Of a stretch of 64,000 bases of DNA, positions 53,533 to 61,734 are shown piece after piece. The number at the start of each line of letters is the position of its first letter. The stretch's first letter is position 1. Origin of the DNA: Micromonospora sp. U21 (GTDB lineage Bacteria > Actinomycetota > Actinomycetes > Mycobacteriales > Micromonosporaceae); the NCBI RefSeq assembly GCF_018070045.1, contig NZ_JAGPYK010000005.1, positions 124,001 through 188,000 on the forward strand. Reading direction: 5' to 3'. The notes below the pieces were generated by a model. It saw only the letters and a list, made by a program, of their open reading frames with translations. It was not told where the DNA came from and did not search any database. The position numbers and the translations under genes are program-made.

Positions 53533-54482
53533 CGCTTGCTTCCCATGGTCGTCGACTCCTCCCGATCGGGCCGGTCCGGCCCGGTCAGCTCCAGGAACGC
53601 CTCTTCCAGCGAGTGGCGTACCGGCCGCAGCTCCCGTACGTCGATGCCCGCCTCGACCAGCCGCCGGTTGAGCTCCGCGGCCAGCGCCGGATCGGCGTCG
53701 ACCCGTAGCCGGCCGTCGACCGTCTCCACCGCGCGGACGCTCCGGTGGTCGCGCAGGCACGCGGCGGCCTTGTCGACCGGGTCGGCGGCGATGAGCAACT
53801 CGCCGCCGCCGAGCGCCGCCCGCAGCTCGTCCGAGGTGCCCTCGGCGACCAGCCGGCCACGGTTGATCACCGCGATCCGGTCGCAGACCTGCTCCACCTC
53901 ACCGAGCACGTGGCTGGAGAGCAGCACGGTGCGCCCGTGTTGCCCGAGCGACCGGAGCAGCTCCCGGATCTCCGACACACCGGCCGGGTCGAGCCCGTTG
54001 GTGGGCTCGTCGAGGATCAGCAGGCTCGGCTCCTTGAGCAGCGCCGCCGCCACCCCGAGCCGCTGCTTCATGCCCAGCGAGTACGTCCGGAACGCCGAGC
54101 GTGCACGTGCGGTCAGGCCCACCTCGGCCAGCACCCGGTCGGCGGCGCTGTCGGGCACTGCCGCGTAGCGGGCGGCCAACCGCAGATTGTCCACGCCGGA
54201 CAGATGGGGGTAGAAGGCCGGTGACTCGATCAGGGCGCCGACCCGGGCCAACTGGTCCGGGGTGCCGGGCGGCTGGCCCAGCACCCGGATCCGGCCGGAG
54301 GTCGGCCGGACGAGCCCCACCAGCATCCGCATGGTGGTCGTCTTGCCGGCGCCGTTCGGGCCGAGGAAGCCGAAGACCATCCCCTCGGGCACTCGCAGGT
54401 CGAGGTCGTCGACCGCGGTGACACCACCGGGATAACGCTTGGTGACCTCGTGCAATTCGATGGCGAATCGGTCATTCCCCAA
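53529..54482 (-). CDS. ABC transporter ATPase (RiPP cluster exporter/immunity)
   Basis: A 317-aa ATPase. Walker A GPNGAGKTT, Q-loop, signature TYSLGMKQRLGVA, Walker B LLILDEPTNGLDP, switch His in LLSSHVLGEV. The DrrA/CcmA-like C-terminal extension (residues 230-300) fits drug-export ATPases. The start is uncertain: TTG 54482 is the best in frame, with no strong ribosome binding site. A 24-codon frame in another phase (54472-54546) ends over this start and may couple translation. Divergent from the biosynthetic operon. Confidence 0.85.
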   Translation of the reverse strand: MGNDRFAIELHEVTKRYPGGVTAVDDLDLRVPEGMVFGFLGPNGAGKTTTMRMLVGLVRPTSGRIRVLGQPPGTPDQLARVGALIESPAFYPHLSGVDNLRLAARYAAVPDSAADRVLAEVGLTARARSAFRTYSLGMKQRLGVAAALLKEPSLLILDEPTNGLDPAGVSEIRELLRSLGQHGRTVLLSSHVLGEVEQVCDRIAVINRGRLVAEGTSDELRAALGGGELLIAADPVDKAAACLRDHRSVRAVETVDGRLRVDADPALAAELNRRLVEAGIDVRELRPVRHSLEEAFLELTGPDRPDREESTTMGSKR

Positions 54483-54546
54483 CGGATTGCCGCAATCGTC
54501 CTTCGGTGTGGCGGAAGCCGCCGAGGGGATTTTCCTTCGCCTTCAT
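54472..54546 (-). other. Possible 24-codon leader ORF upstream of the ABC ATPase
   Basis: ATG 54546 opens a 24-residue frame (MKAKENPLGGFRHTEG...) with AAGGACC 11 bases upstream and a TGA overlapping the ATPase start region. Since the ATPase start has a poor ribosome binding site, this frame may provide translational coupling, or it may be the real N-terminus if a frameshift exists. No homology recognised. Confidence 0.3.
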
Positions 54547-54928
54547 CTGAGGGGTCCTTACTGATTCCCGACCACGACGCAGGGTTAATTGCGCGCGGTC
54601 AATTAACTGTTCGTTAAGGCGCGGTCGAGGTGGCGGTGGAGGACCGTCAACCCCGGGATCACGCCGTCTGCCCGCCGCCGGCCTGGAACGATGTAAAAGC
54701 CTCTGACCTGCGGAGGGGTCGACGACGCCCACAGAGTAGCGGAGGTTGATCGGCTCGGGAAGGCCCGCGACGGCGGGGTGCGGGAAAATTTTCCTCAGCC
54801 GCAGCTCAGTGCCCTCCAATTGACTTCCGCCGCTGCGCCCTACGAAACAATCTGTTGACGAATGAATTGACCTTGGGCAGCATGTAGACACTTTCGAGTC
54901 GATGGTGACCGTTGGCATAGGAGCCTGG
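54547..54928. promoter_or_regulatory. Divergent control region of the peptide cluster
   Basis: About 380 bp between the exporter operon (-) and the biosynthetic operon (+). It is richer in A/T than its surroundings and holds the palindromes at 54584-54617 and TTGACG (54855-54860), a possible -35 box for the biosynthetic operon. No convincing -10 was found by eye. No coding sequence. Confidence 0.45.
54584..54617. promoter_or_regulatory. Overlapping palindromes, candidate cluster operator
   Basis: GTTAATTG and CAATTAAC (54584-54591 and 54600-54607) are perfect 8-bp inverted arms around 8 bp. The second arm continues into TTAAC-TGTTC-GTTAA (54603-54617), a second perfect palindrome. Three GTTAA half-sites in a divergent promoter region suggest a dimeric regulator site, but the regulator gene is not in the window. 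Confidence 0.5.
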
Positions 54929-57073
54929 ATGAACCTGCCGCCGGACGGTGCGGAGAACCTGGAAGTGCGACCTAAGCTGCGACACGACGTGGTCTTCCTG
55001 GACGCGCCGGCCGGTGCCTACCTGCGCGGGCCGGACACCGCGTTCCTGATCAAGGGAAGATCCGCCTTCCGCTGGCTGACCTCGCTGAGCCCCTATCTGA
55101 CCGGGGAGCACACCCTGGGGCAGCTCACCGCGTCCCTGGACCAGGGGCAGCGGCAGACCGTGCTCACCCTGGTCCGCGCGTTGCTCGCCCGTGGCTTCGC
55201 GAAGGACGCCGGCGACCGCACGCAGCTGGCGGAACCGGTGGCCCGGCGGTTCGCCCCGCAGATCGAGTTCGTCGACCACTTCACCGACGACCCCACCGGC
55301 CGGTTCCTGCGCTTCCACACCGCCCGGGTGGTGCTGGTCGGTGGGGGAGCGACCCTGCTGGCCGTGGCGAGCGGCCTGCTCCGCAACGGGTGTCTCCGCC
55401 TCGACCTGTACCCGGACGACGATCCGTCGCGCTACGCCGAGGCGTTGCGACCGGAGGTGGCGGAGCTGCGCGACGACGGGCTGGCGGCCGAGTTCCGGGC
55501 ACATGACGGGCCGGTCGAGCTGACCGGAGCGGACGCGGTGGTGTACTGCACCGACCGGACGGGCCTGGCCGGCCTGGCCGAGCTGGCCCGTGCCTGCCAC
55601 CGGGACGGCCCGCTGTTGGTTCCGGTGCTGTGGGACGACGAGCGGGCGGTGGTGGGGCCGACGGTCGAGCCGGGCCAGACCCCCTGCTGGCTCTGCGCCC
55701 AGCTGAGGCTCACCGCCGCCGCTGACGCGGATGTCGCCGTCGAGTTCTGGCGGCAGCTCGCGGTCGGTCCCGGCCCCGACGCGCCCGCGCCGCTGCCGGA
55801 GGTGACCGCGCGGATGGTCGGCAACGCCGCCGCGTTCGAACTGTTCCGGGTGCTCACCGGCGCGCTGGCACCGGACACGGCCGACGGCGTGCTGCTGCTG
55901 GACCGGTCCACCCTGGAGGCCGCCCGCGAACGGGTGCTGCCGCATCCGGCCTGCCCGGTCTGCCGGGACGTCGAGGTGCCCGAGCCGGTCGGGCCCGGCG
56001 GCTCCGACGACGAGACCTACCAGCGCGCCCAGGCGTTGGTGTCGCCGAACGCGGGGGTCTTCACCCGGTTCGTGGACGACCCGTTGGAGCAGGCACCGCT
56101 GAAGACGGCCCGGCTGCGGCTGCCCGGCCGGCGCGGGCCGCGCGAGGTGACCGCGTTCGACGTGCACACCGTGCTGAGCGCCCGGCTGGCCGCCTACCGG
56201 GTGGCGGTGCGTGACCACGCCGCCCGGTACGCCGACCCACGCGCTGGCGTGCTGGCCACGGCCGAGCAGCTGCGGGAACGTGGCGGGCACCCGGTGCCGT
56301 GGACCGAGCTGCACAGCGCGACCGGCGCGGTGCCGTACGACCCGCGCCGAGCGGTCCGATGGCTGCCGGCGACGGTGCTGGGCCGTCCGGAGAGCGTCTG
56401 GGTTCCAGCGGCGCTGGCGCTGCCCACCTCGGCTGCCAACGGCGAGGGCCTCGCCGAGCGGACCCCCGCCGGCGCGGCGGCCGCCGACAGCCTCGACGGT
56501 GTCATCGATCAAGGCCTTGCGGATGCGCTGGCGTACCACGCCCTGATTGCGGCGATGCGGGGCGACGGTGGCCTCGCCGTGCTCGGCGAGGAGGAGCTGG
56601 TCGCCGACGAGGACATCGCGTTCGTGGTGAAGGCGGCCCATCGCTTCGGCCGTCAGCTCGCGGTCTTCGCCCTCACCGACGCCGCACCGGCGCACGCCGT
56701 GCTCGCCGTCACCGCGGCGCCGGGCGGTGGCGACCGCGACTGGCGGCTCGCCGGCGGCTTCGACCCGATCGCCACGCGCCTCAGCGCCCTCCGGGACCTG
56801 GTCGGACGGATCCAGGTGCGGCACTTCGAGGGGACCGAGGCCGACCTCGGCGACCCGGTGCTCGCGGACCTCGACCCGGCCACCCTCACCGGCCGCGCCG
56901 CCAACGGCGCCCCGGCGGTCGGCGGCACCGATCGGCACGCGGTGCTCGCCATCCTCGCCGAGCGGGGGATCAGCGCGCTGCTGGTCGAGACCACCACCCG
57001 GGACCTCCGGGCCAGCGGGGCGTTTCGCAGCGGCGTGGTCCTGCTGCGGCACGACGGCCGCGCGGCCGACTGA
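54929..57073 (+). CDS. Cyclodehydratase partner: leader peptide-binding F protein (ocin-ThiF-like)
   Basis: A 714-aa protein (or 723 from ATG 54902) of the bacteriocin-cyclodehydratase docking type, as in thiopeptide clusters (TbtF class). The start ATG 54929 has ATAGGAG at 54917-54923. N-terminal region (residues 1-90, VRPKLRHDVVFLDAPAGAYL) resembles the peptide-clamp domain that binds leaders. An E1/ThiF-like Rossmann segment follows (VVLVGGGATLLAVASGLL) without the ATP-binding catalytic residues. Two CxxC pairs, PCWLCAQ (Cys253, 256) and HPACPVC (Cys342, 345), form the usual zinc tetracysteine. It should bring precursor leaders to the YcaO enzyme. First gene of the biosynthetic operon. Confidence 0.85.
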   Translation: MNLPPDGAENLEVRPKLRHDVVFLDAPAGAYLRGPDTAFLIKGRSAFRWLTSLSPYLTGEHTLGQLTASLDQGQRQTVLTLVRALLARGFAKDAGDRTQLAEPVARRFAPQIEFVDHFTDDPTGRFLRFHTARVVLVGGGATLLAVASGLLRNGCLRLDLYPDDDPSRYAEALRPEVAELRDDGLAAEFRAHDGPVELTGADAVVYCTDRTGLAGLAELARACHRDGPLLVPVLWDDERAVVGPTVEPGQTPCWLCAQLRLTAAADADVAVEFWRQLAVGPGPDAPAPLPEVTARMVGNAAAFELFRVLTGALAPDTADGVLLLDRSTLEAARERVLPHPACPVCRDVEVPEPVGPGGSDDETYQRAQALVSPNAGVFTRFVDDPLEQAPLKTARLRLPGRRGPREVTAFDVHTVLSARLAAYRVAVRDHAARYADPRAGVLATAEQLRERGGHPVPWTELHSATGAVPYDPRRAVRWLPATVLGRPESVWVPAALALPTSAANGEGLAERTPAGAAAADSLDGVIDQGLADALAYHALIAAMRGDGGLAVLGEEELVADEDIAFVVKAAHRFGRQLAVFALTDAAPAHAVLAVTAAPGGGDRDWRLAGGFDPIATRLSALRDLVGRIQVRHFEGTEADLGDPVLADLDPATLTGRAANGAPAVGGTDRHAVLAILAERGISALLVETTTRDLRASGAFRSGVVLLRHDGRAAD

Positions 57074-57126
57074 ACCACCACACCAGTGGTCCGAGCGAGG
57101 CACGCACCGTGAAAGGAGGTGGAAAC

Positions 57127-57309
57127 ATGCCGATCACACTGAATGACGAGCTCCGCGAGCTGGAGACCGAGACCTTCGAGATCGAGGAGGTTGAGGACGG
57201 CGGCGAGGCGCTCGCTGCTACCAGCTCCAGCTGCTCCTGCTCGAGCTGCTGCAGTTGCAGCACATCGAGCTGCTGCAGCACCAGCACCAGCACCTCCAGC
57301 TGCGGCTGA
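57127..57309 (+). CDS. RiPP precursor peptide 1 (Ser/Thr/Cys core)
   Basis: A 60-aa precursor. Ribosome binding site AAAGGAGGTGG is close to perfect. Leader about residues 1-31 with ELRELETETFEIEEVE, then a core of about 29 residues from T32 to G60 containing only Ser (15), Thr (5), Cys (8) and a final Gly. Composition and leader match the thiazolylpeptide-type bacteriocin precursor group. If all Cys and some Ser/Thr are cyclised and dehydrated, the product is a long polyazole/dehydroamino acid peptide. Residues 33-50 (SSSCSCSSCCSCSTSSCC) are identical to residues 33-50 of precursor 3. The leader ends near ALAA, a plausible cleavage site. It lies 53 bp after the F-protein stop. Confidence 0.9.
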   Translation: MPITLNDELRELETETFEIEEVEDGGEALAATSSSCSCSSCCSCSTSSCCSTSTSTSSCG

Positions 57310-57437
57310 CCGGGTGGACGGGGTTGACCCCCACAGCGCTGACGCAGTCCAGTCCCCGGTGGGACGTCGCATCTGAACGCACCAACCGCCGCCGGCTGAC
57401 ACCGGCGAGTAGCCCCTGCGTGCCTCCGCTGGCTCCA

Positions 57438-57468
57438 TCGTGGTGGTGCGGACGCAGACCCACCACGA
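57438..57468. terminator. Hairpin between precursors 1 and 2
   Basis: Outer 9-bp perfect arms (57438-57446 and 57460-57468) enclose an inner TGCG/CGCA stem (57447-57456). It may stabilise or partly terminate the transcript after precursor 1. Confidence 0.5.
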
Positions 57469-57499
57469 CTGGCGCCGACCGCGGCTCAAGGAGAGGCCC

Positions 57500-57715
57500 G
57501 TGACACAACCCCTGTCATCCGCCGCGCTGTCCGAATCGGTCCGCGGCGAACTGCGGGACCTGCAGACCGAGACGTTCGAGGTCGAGGACATCGCCGATCT
57601 GTCCGCCGACCACATGGACATCTGCAGCAGCAGCACCAGCACCTCGAGCTGCTCCAGCTGCAGCACGTCCAGTTGTTGCAGCTGCACCTCGTCGAGTTGC
57701 AGCAGCACCAGCTGA
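57500..57715 (+). CDS. RiPP precursor peptide 2 (Ser/Thr/Cys core)
   Basis: A 71-aa precursor starting at GTG 57500 with AAGGAGAGG upstream. Leader about residues 1-41 contains ELRDLQTETFEVEDIADLSA, the same recognition motif as its sisters with a longer N-terminus. The core from C42 to S71 has 30 residues: 18 Ser, 5 Thr and 7 Cys, nothing else. The first core residue after HMDI is Cys42. It differs in order from precursors 1 and 3 but shares CSTSSCC (residues 54-60). Confidence 0.9.
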   Translation: MTQPLSSAALSESVRGELRDLQTETFEVEDIADLSADHMDICSSSTSTSSCSSCSTSSCCSCTSSSCSSTS

Positions 57716-57791
57716 GCCTCGGCGCCACCGGCCGCTCCGGACGGTCGGACGGCGCAGAGGTTCGCAGACGCCCGAGGGGAGGTAGAGGGAA

Positions 57792-57977
57792 ATGCCGGAT
57801 CTGACGGAGGAACTCCGCGCGTTGGAGACCGAGACGTTCGAGATTGAGGACGTCGACGCGATCGACGCGATGGTCATGGACTGGTCCAGCTCCAGCTGTT
57901 CCTGCTCCAGTTGCTGCAGTTGCAGCACATCCAGTTGCTGCAGCAGCAGCACCAGCACCGGATGCGGCGGCGGGTAA
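57792..57977 (+). CDS. RiPP precursor peptide 3 (Ser/Thr/Cys core)
   Basis: A 61-aa precursor, ATG 57792 with GGGAGG upstream. Leader about residues 1-31 with ELRALETETFEIEDVD ending in MVMDW; core residues 32-61 hold 15 Ser, 3 Thr, 8 Cys and 4 Gly, ending GCGGG. Residues 33-50 equal those of precursor 1 exactly, although codons differ (for example AGC/TCC swaps), so the identity is kept at protein level. The C-terminal glycines may form a flexible tail or be trimmed. It is the last of the three and is followed by a strong hairpin. Confidence 0.9.
   Translation: MPDLTEELRALETETFEIEDVDAIDAMVMDWSSSSCSCSSCCSCSTSSCCSSSTSTGCGGG
57896..57960 (+). repeat. Repeated Ser/Cys coding block (copies at 57226-57290, 57640-57715)
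   Basis: The core-encoding DNA of the three precursors consists of short AGC/TCC/TGC/ACC units. Precursor 1 (57226-57290) and precursor 3 (57896-57960) share a long block with TGCTGCAGTTGCAGCACAT identical in both. The similarity is protein-led duplication, not a microsatellite, because the codons vary while residue order is kept. Confidence 0.7.
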
Positions 57978-57991
57978 CCCCGCCGCAGCCG

Positions 57992-58020
57992 TCCCCGCCG
58001 GCGAGCCACGCCGGCGGGGA
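57992..58020. terminator. Strong hairpin between precursor 3 and the YcaO gene
   Basis: Perfect 11-bp GC arms (57992-58002 and 58010-58020) with a 7-nt loop, 15 bp after the precursor 3 stop. In RiPP operons a leaky terminator after the precursors commonly keeps the enzyme transcripts lower than the precursor transcripts. Confidence 0.75.
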
Positions 58021-58069
58021 GCCCCGGTCCCGACACCAGACCCGCAGCGACCGCAGACAGGTGAACCGC

Positions 58070-60037
58070 ATGATCGTCGACGTCCGGACCACCTCCACCG
58101 GGTGGGACGCCAGCCTCAAGCAGCTCGGCGAGGCGTTCCACGAGCGGCTCCAGGACCGGGCGGGCCAGCCGGCCGACAACGGCCCGCTACCCGCCGGGAT
58201 CACCGTCCGCATCGCCGCCCTCGGCCTGACCGACGCGTACGCCGACGGCGGTGAGGGGCTCACCAGCGACGTGGTGCCGATCTGGCTGCACGGCGCCACC
58301 GCGCTGGTCGGTCCCCGTTGGGCCGGCGCGAGCGACCCGCTGGAAGCCCGACCGGGCCCGTGCCCGCTCTGCGTCCAACGGCGCTGGCAGGCCATCCGGC
58401 TCCGGGAGGAACGGCACGCCCTGGAGCACGGCGCCCGGGTCGGGGTGGTGGCGCCCCTGCCGCACCTCACGCCGTTCGCGGTCGACGCTCTCTGGCAGCT
58501 GTTCCGGCAGGCGTGCCGCCCCCGGACCGACCGCCCCGGTGTGGCCCGGCTGCACCAACTGCGGATGGACACCCTGGAGACGACGGTCGTCGAGGTGCTG
58601 GCCGACTCCGAATGCCCCGCCTGCGTGACCACCCGTGCGGACACCGCCGAGGCGGCGGTCATCCCGCTGACCCGCCGGCCGAAACCGGACCCGACCTCGT
58701 ACCGGCTGCGTGCGGCCGACGAGCTGGACCTGCCGGTCGGCGCGCTGGCCAACCCGGTCGCCGGGGCACTGGGCGGAAACGCGCTGCGGGCGTACAACGC
58801 CACCGCCACCGCACCGGTCACCGGCTACTTCCGGGTCCGCAGCCGGTACGACCTGCACGAGATGTGGTGGAGCGGGCACGCCAACAGTTACGGCGGCAGT
58901 CAGACGTACGCGCTGCTGGAGGGGCTGGAGCGGTACGCCGGCCAGTTCCCGCGTGCCAAGCGCACCGAGGTCTTCGACAGCTACGCCAACCTCGCCCCGG
59001 ACGCGCTCGACCCGGCCGGCCTGGGTTACCACCCGGCCTTCTACCAAGGGCACGGGCTCTACTACGCCCCGTACTCGCCGGACGAGCCGATGCACTGGGT
59101 CTGGGGGTGGTCGCTGCGCGACAGCCGGCCCCGGCTCGTTCCCGAACAGCTCGTCTACTACCTGGACCGCCGCACCGACCAACGCAAGTTCGTTCAGGAG
59201 TGCTCCAACGGCTGCGCCAGCGGCAGCTGCCCGGAGGAGGCGTTGCTGCACGGCATGCTCGAACTCGTCGAGCGGGACGCCTTCCTGCTCGCCTGGTACG
59301 GCTCGGCCCGGCTGGCCGAGATCGACCCGGCGACCTGCCGCGACGAGCGGGTGCACTTCATGCTCGACCGGGTCGACCTGCTCGGCTACGACATCCGGCT
59401 CTTCGACACCCGCGCCGACCTGCCGGTCCCGGTGGTCACCGCGGTCGCGGTGAGGCGCGGCGACGGGCTCGGTCAGCTCTGCTTCGCCGCGGGAGCGAGC
59501 CTCGACCCGGACGACGCGGTCCGGGCGGCGCTCTGCGAGACCGCCTCCTACGTCCCCGGCTTCGACGAGCGGGTCGCCGCCAGCGAACCCGAGCTGCGAG
59601 AGATGGTCCGCGACTACACCCGGGTCACCGAGTTGAGCCACCACGCGCTGCTCTACGGCCTGCCGGAGATGGCACGACACGCGGCGTTCCTCCTGGACGA
59701 CCCGCCGCTGCGGTCCATGTCGGAGCTGTACGGCGACTGGCTCGCCGTCCGGCCGGAGCACGACGACCTGCGCGCGGACATGACCTACCTCGCCGGCCTG
59801 ATCGCCGGCCTCGGCGGTGACGTCGTCGCCGTCGACCAGACCTGCCCGGAGCAGGAGGTCGCCGGGGTGCACACGATGGCCATGGTGGCTCCGTCCCTGG
59901 TCCCGATCGACTTCGGCTGGCAGCGGCAGCGGGTGCTCTGGAGCGACCGGCTGGAGCGGTACCTGGCCCGGGGCCGGCACGGACCGGACGGGCTCGGCGC
60001 GACCGCCCGCAACCCCCACCCGCACCCCTTCCCGTAG
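58070..60037 (+). CDS. YcaO-family azoline cyclodehydratase
   Basis: A 655-aa enzyme. Residues about 265-655 form the YcaO domain (YGGSQTYALLEGLERYAGQFPR with ATP/magnesium acids, LLHGMLELVERDAFLLAWYG) and the C-terminus ends in HPHPFP, the Pro-rich tail required for activity in azoline-forming YcaO proteins. It would phosphorylate the backbone amide and cyclise Cys (and Ser/Thr) in the cores to azolines. The N-terminal region (1-200) carries two CxxC pairs (Cys98, 101 and Cys182, 185), a second zinc module. ATG 58070 is chosen; GTG 58061 is possible. Starts 50 bp after the hairpin and ends 10 bp before the SagB-type gene. Confidence 0.9.
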   Translation: MIVDVRTTSTGWDASLKQLGEAFHERLQDRAGQPADNGPLPAGITVRIAALGLTDAYADGGEGLTSDVVPIWLHGATALVGPRWAGASDPLEARPGPCPLCVQRRWQAIRLREERHALEHGARVGVVAPLPHLTPFAVDALWQLFRQACRPRTDRPGVARLHQLRMDTLETTVVEVLADSECPACVTTRADTAEAAVIPLTRRPKPDPTSYRLRAADELDLPVGALANPVAGALGGNALRAYNATATAPVTGYFRVRSRYDLHEMWWSGHANSYGGSQTYALLEGLERYAGQFPRAKRTEVFDSYANLAPDALDPAGLGYHPAFYQGHGLYYAPYSPDEPMHWVWGWSLRDSRPRLVPEQLVYYLDRRTDQRKFVQECSNGCASGSCPEEALLHGMLELVERDAFLLAWYGSARLAEIDPATCRDERVHFMLDRVDLLGYDIRLFDTRADLPVPVVTAVAVRRGDGLGQLCFAAGASLDPDDAVRAALCETASYVPGFDERVAASEPELREMVRDYTRVTELSHHALLYGLPEMARHAAFLLDDPPLRSMSELYGDWLAVRPEHDDLRADMTYLAGLIAGLGGDVVAVDQTCPEQEVAGVHTMAMVAPSLVPIDFGWQRQRVLWSDRLERYLARGRHGPDGLGATARNPHPHPFP

Positions 60038-60047
60038 GAGCAGTGAC

Positions 60048-61661
60048 ATGCAGCAGGCCCGCGAGGTCGTCCGGGACTACATCGAGGCGGTGTTCGGGCG
60101 GGCCCGGACCCCGATGGAACCGCTCAACTACGAGGTGGACTGGGCCGACCAGCCCTCCCGGCACAAGAGCTACCCCGGCGCGTCTCGGCTGCCGCTGCCC
60201 GCCGAGCTGCCCGAGCTGCCCACCCTGCGCGACCTGCACACCGGGGAGAACCTGCCGCCGACCGCCGGCTGGTCGCTGGCCGGGCTGGCCGCCCTGCTGC
60301 GCCTGTCGTACGGGGTGCTGGACCGGCGGATGACGGTCAACTGGAACCAGGACGTCGCCAAGCGGGCGCACTTCGAGCACGCGGTGTGGGGACGCGGCAC
60401 CGCGTCCGGCGGCGGAATGTACCCGATGGAGCTGTACCTGGTGGTGGGGGCGGGTGGGCCGCTGCTGCCCGGCGTCTACCACTACCACACCGGAGCGCAC
60501 GTGCTGGAGCGGCTGCTGCTCGGCGACGTCACCGGCACCGTCCGCGCCGCCCTCGGCGCCGACGACCCGGGGACGGCCGGCGGCAGCTACCTGCTGGCCG
60601 GCGTCCGGTTCTGGAAGAACTCGTTCAAGTACAACAGCTTCTGCTACCACGTGGTCACCCAGGATCTCGGCGCCCTGCTGGGCTCCTGGGACCTGCTGGC
60701 GCCCGCTCTGGGCGTACCGCTGCGGCGGCTGCTCTGCTTCGATCCGGCGCCCCTGGACCGGCTGCTCGACCTGGACAGCGACGCGGAGAGCGTCTTCGCG
60801 GTCGTGCCGCTGGACTGGACGGGCGTGGACACGCGCCCACCGGTGGCGCCGGCGGACGCCCTCGCGGAGGTGCGCGCCCGGCACCCCGCGTTCGAACGGT
60901 CCCGTCGGGTGCGGGATTTCCCCGCGGTCACCGCGGTCCACCGGGCGGCGGCCGCGCCCGCCGTGCCGGCCCCGGACACCGTCGACGCCGCCGCCCCCCG
61001 GGACCTGCCCGGTGAGCCGGTCGCGCTGCCCGCGCCGCAGCTGGACCGGCTCGGCCGTCCACTCTCGACGGTTTTGGCCAGGCGGTCGAGCAGCTTCGGC
61101 CGGTTCCGCCGGCCACCCGAGCTGACCGCCGCCGACCTCGGCACCACGCTCGCCTTCGCCGCCGCTGCCCGGCGCTACCCGGCGGACGTCAAGCGACCCG
61201 ACGGCGGGCCCGAGCTGACCCGGCTCTGGGTCTTCGCCAACCACGTCGAGGGCCTGCCCGGTGGCGGCTACGCCTACTGCGAGCGGCGACACGCTCTGCT
61301 GCCGGCCGGTCCCGAACCCGAGGACGGGATGTCCGCCTTCCTGCAGCAGCAGTACTTCCTCACCAACTACACCATGGGTCAGGTCGGCGCGGTGCTGGCC
61401 ATCTCCGGTCGGCCGGACGCGGTCCTCGACGTGTTCGGCCCGCGGGGCTACCGGATCCTCAACGCCGAGGTCGGCTCCGTCGCCCAGCGGGCGTACTGCG
61501 CGGCCACCGCGCAACGCCTGGGCTGCGGCGCGGTGCTCGGCTTCGACAACGTCGCCATGAACACCGCCCTCGGGCTGGACGGCACCGACGAACGAACTGT
61601 GCTCTTCCTGCTCCTCGGGCGGCACCCGGAGTCCACCGCCGACCTGGCGTACCGGCTGTGA
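60048..61661 (+). CDS. SagB-type FMN azoline dehydrogenase (two nitroreductase domains)
   Basis: A 537-aa protein with two nitroreductase-fold halves: residues about 25-290 (RDLHTGENLPPTAGWSLAGL, TASGGGMYPMELYLVVG) and about 320-537 (RRSSSFGRFRRPPELTAADL, NYTMGQVGAVLAISG). SagB-type enzymes oxidise azolines to thiazoles and oxazoles with FMN. ATG 60048 has TAGGAG, whose TAG is also the stop of the YcaO gene (60035-60037). The two-domain arrangement is the form found in thiopeptide clusters. Confidence 0.85.
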   Translation: MQQAREVVRDYIEAVFGRARTPMEPLNYEVDWADQPSRHKSYPGASRLPLPAELPELPTLRDLHTGENLPPTAGWSLAGLAALLRLSYGVLDRRMTVNWNQDVAKRAHFEHAVWGRGTASGGGMYPMELYLVVGAGGPLLPGVYHYHTGAHVLERLLLGDVTGTVRAALGADDPGTAGGSYLLAGVRFWKNSFKYNSFCYHVVTQDLGALLGSWDLLAPALGVPLRRLLCFDPAPLDRLLDLDSDAESVFAVVPLDWTGVDTRPPVAPADALAEVRARHPAFERSRRVRDFPAVTAVHRAAAAPAVPAPDTVDAAAPRDLPGEPVALPAPQLDRLGRPLSTVLARRSSSFGRFRRPPELTAADLGTTLAFAAAARRYPADVKRPDGGPELTRLWVFANHVEGLPGGGYAYCERRHALLPAGPEPEDGMSAFLQQQYFLTNYTMGQVGAVLAISGRPDAVLDVFGPRGYRILNAEVGSVAQRAYCAATAQRLGCGAVLGFDNVAMNTALGLDGTDERTVLFLLLGRHPESTADLAYRL

Positions 61662-61734
61662 CGGCCCCGACCCGCGCCGACCCGCCAGCGGCGGCCCCCC
61701 GACCCGTGACCATCCGCCGACGAAGGAGAGACCC

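Noticed and set aside
54806..57103. 765-codon minus-strand frame across the F-protein gene
   Set aside because: Antisense to a gene with clear motifs and ribosome binding site; no homology.
57320..57331. GGGGT-TG-ACCCC hairpin after precursor 1
   Set aside because: Loop of two bases and short stem make it unlikely to form; the larger hairpin at 57438 is a better candidate.
57226..57960. Ser/Cys codon runs as a CRISPR or microsatellite array
   Set aside because: Units are codons within three separate ORFs, spacing is irregular and codons vary while residues are kept; no spacers.
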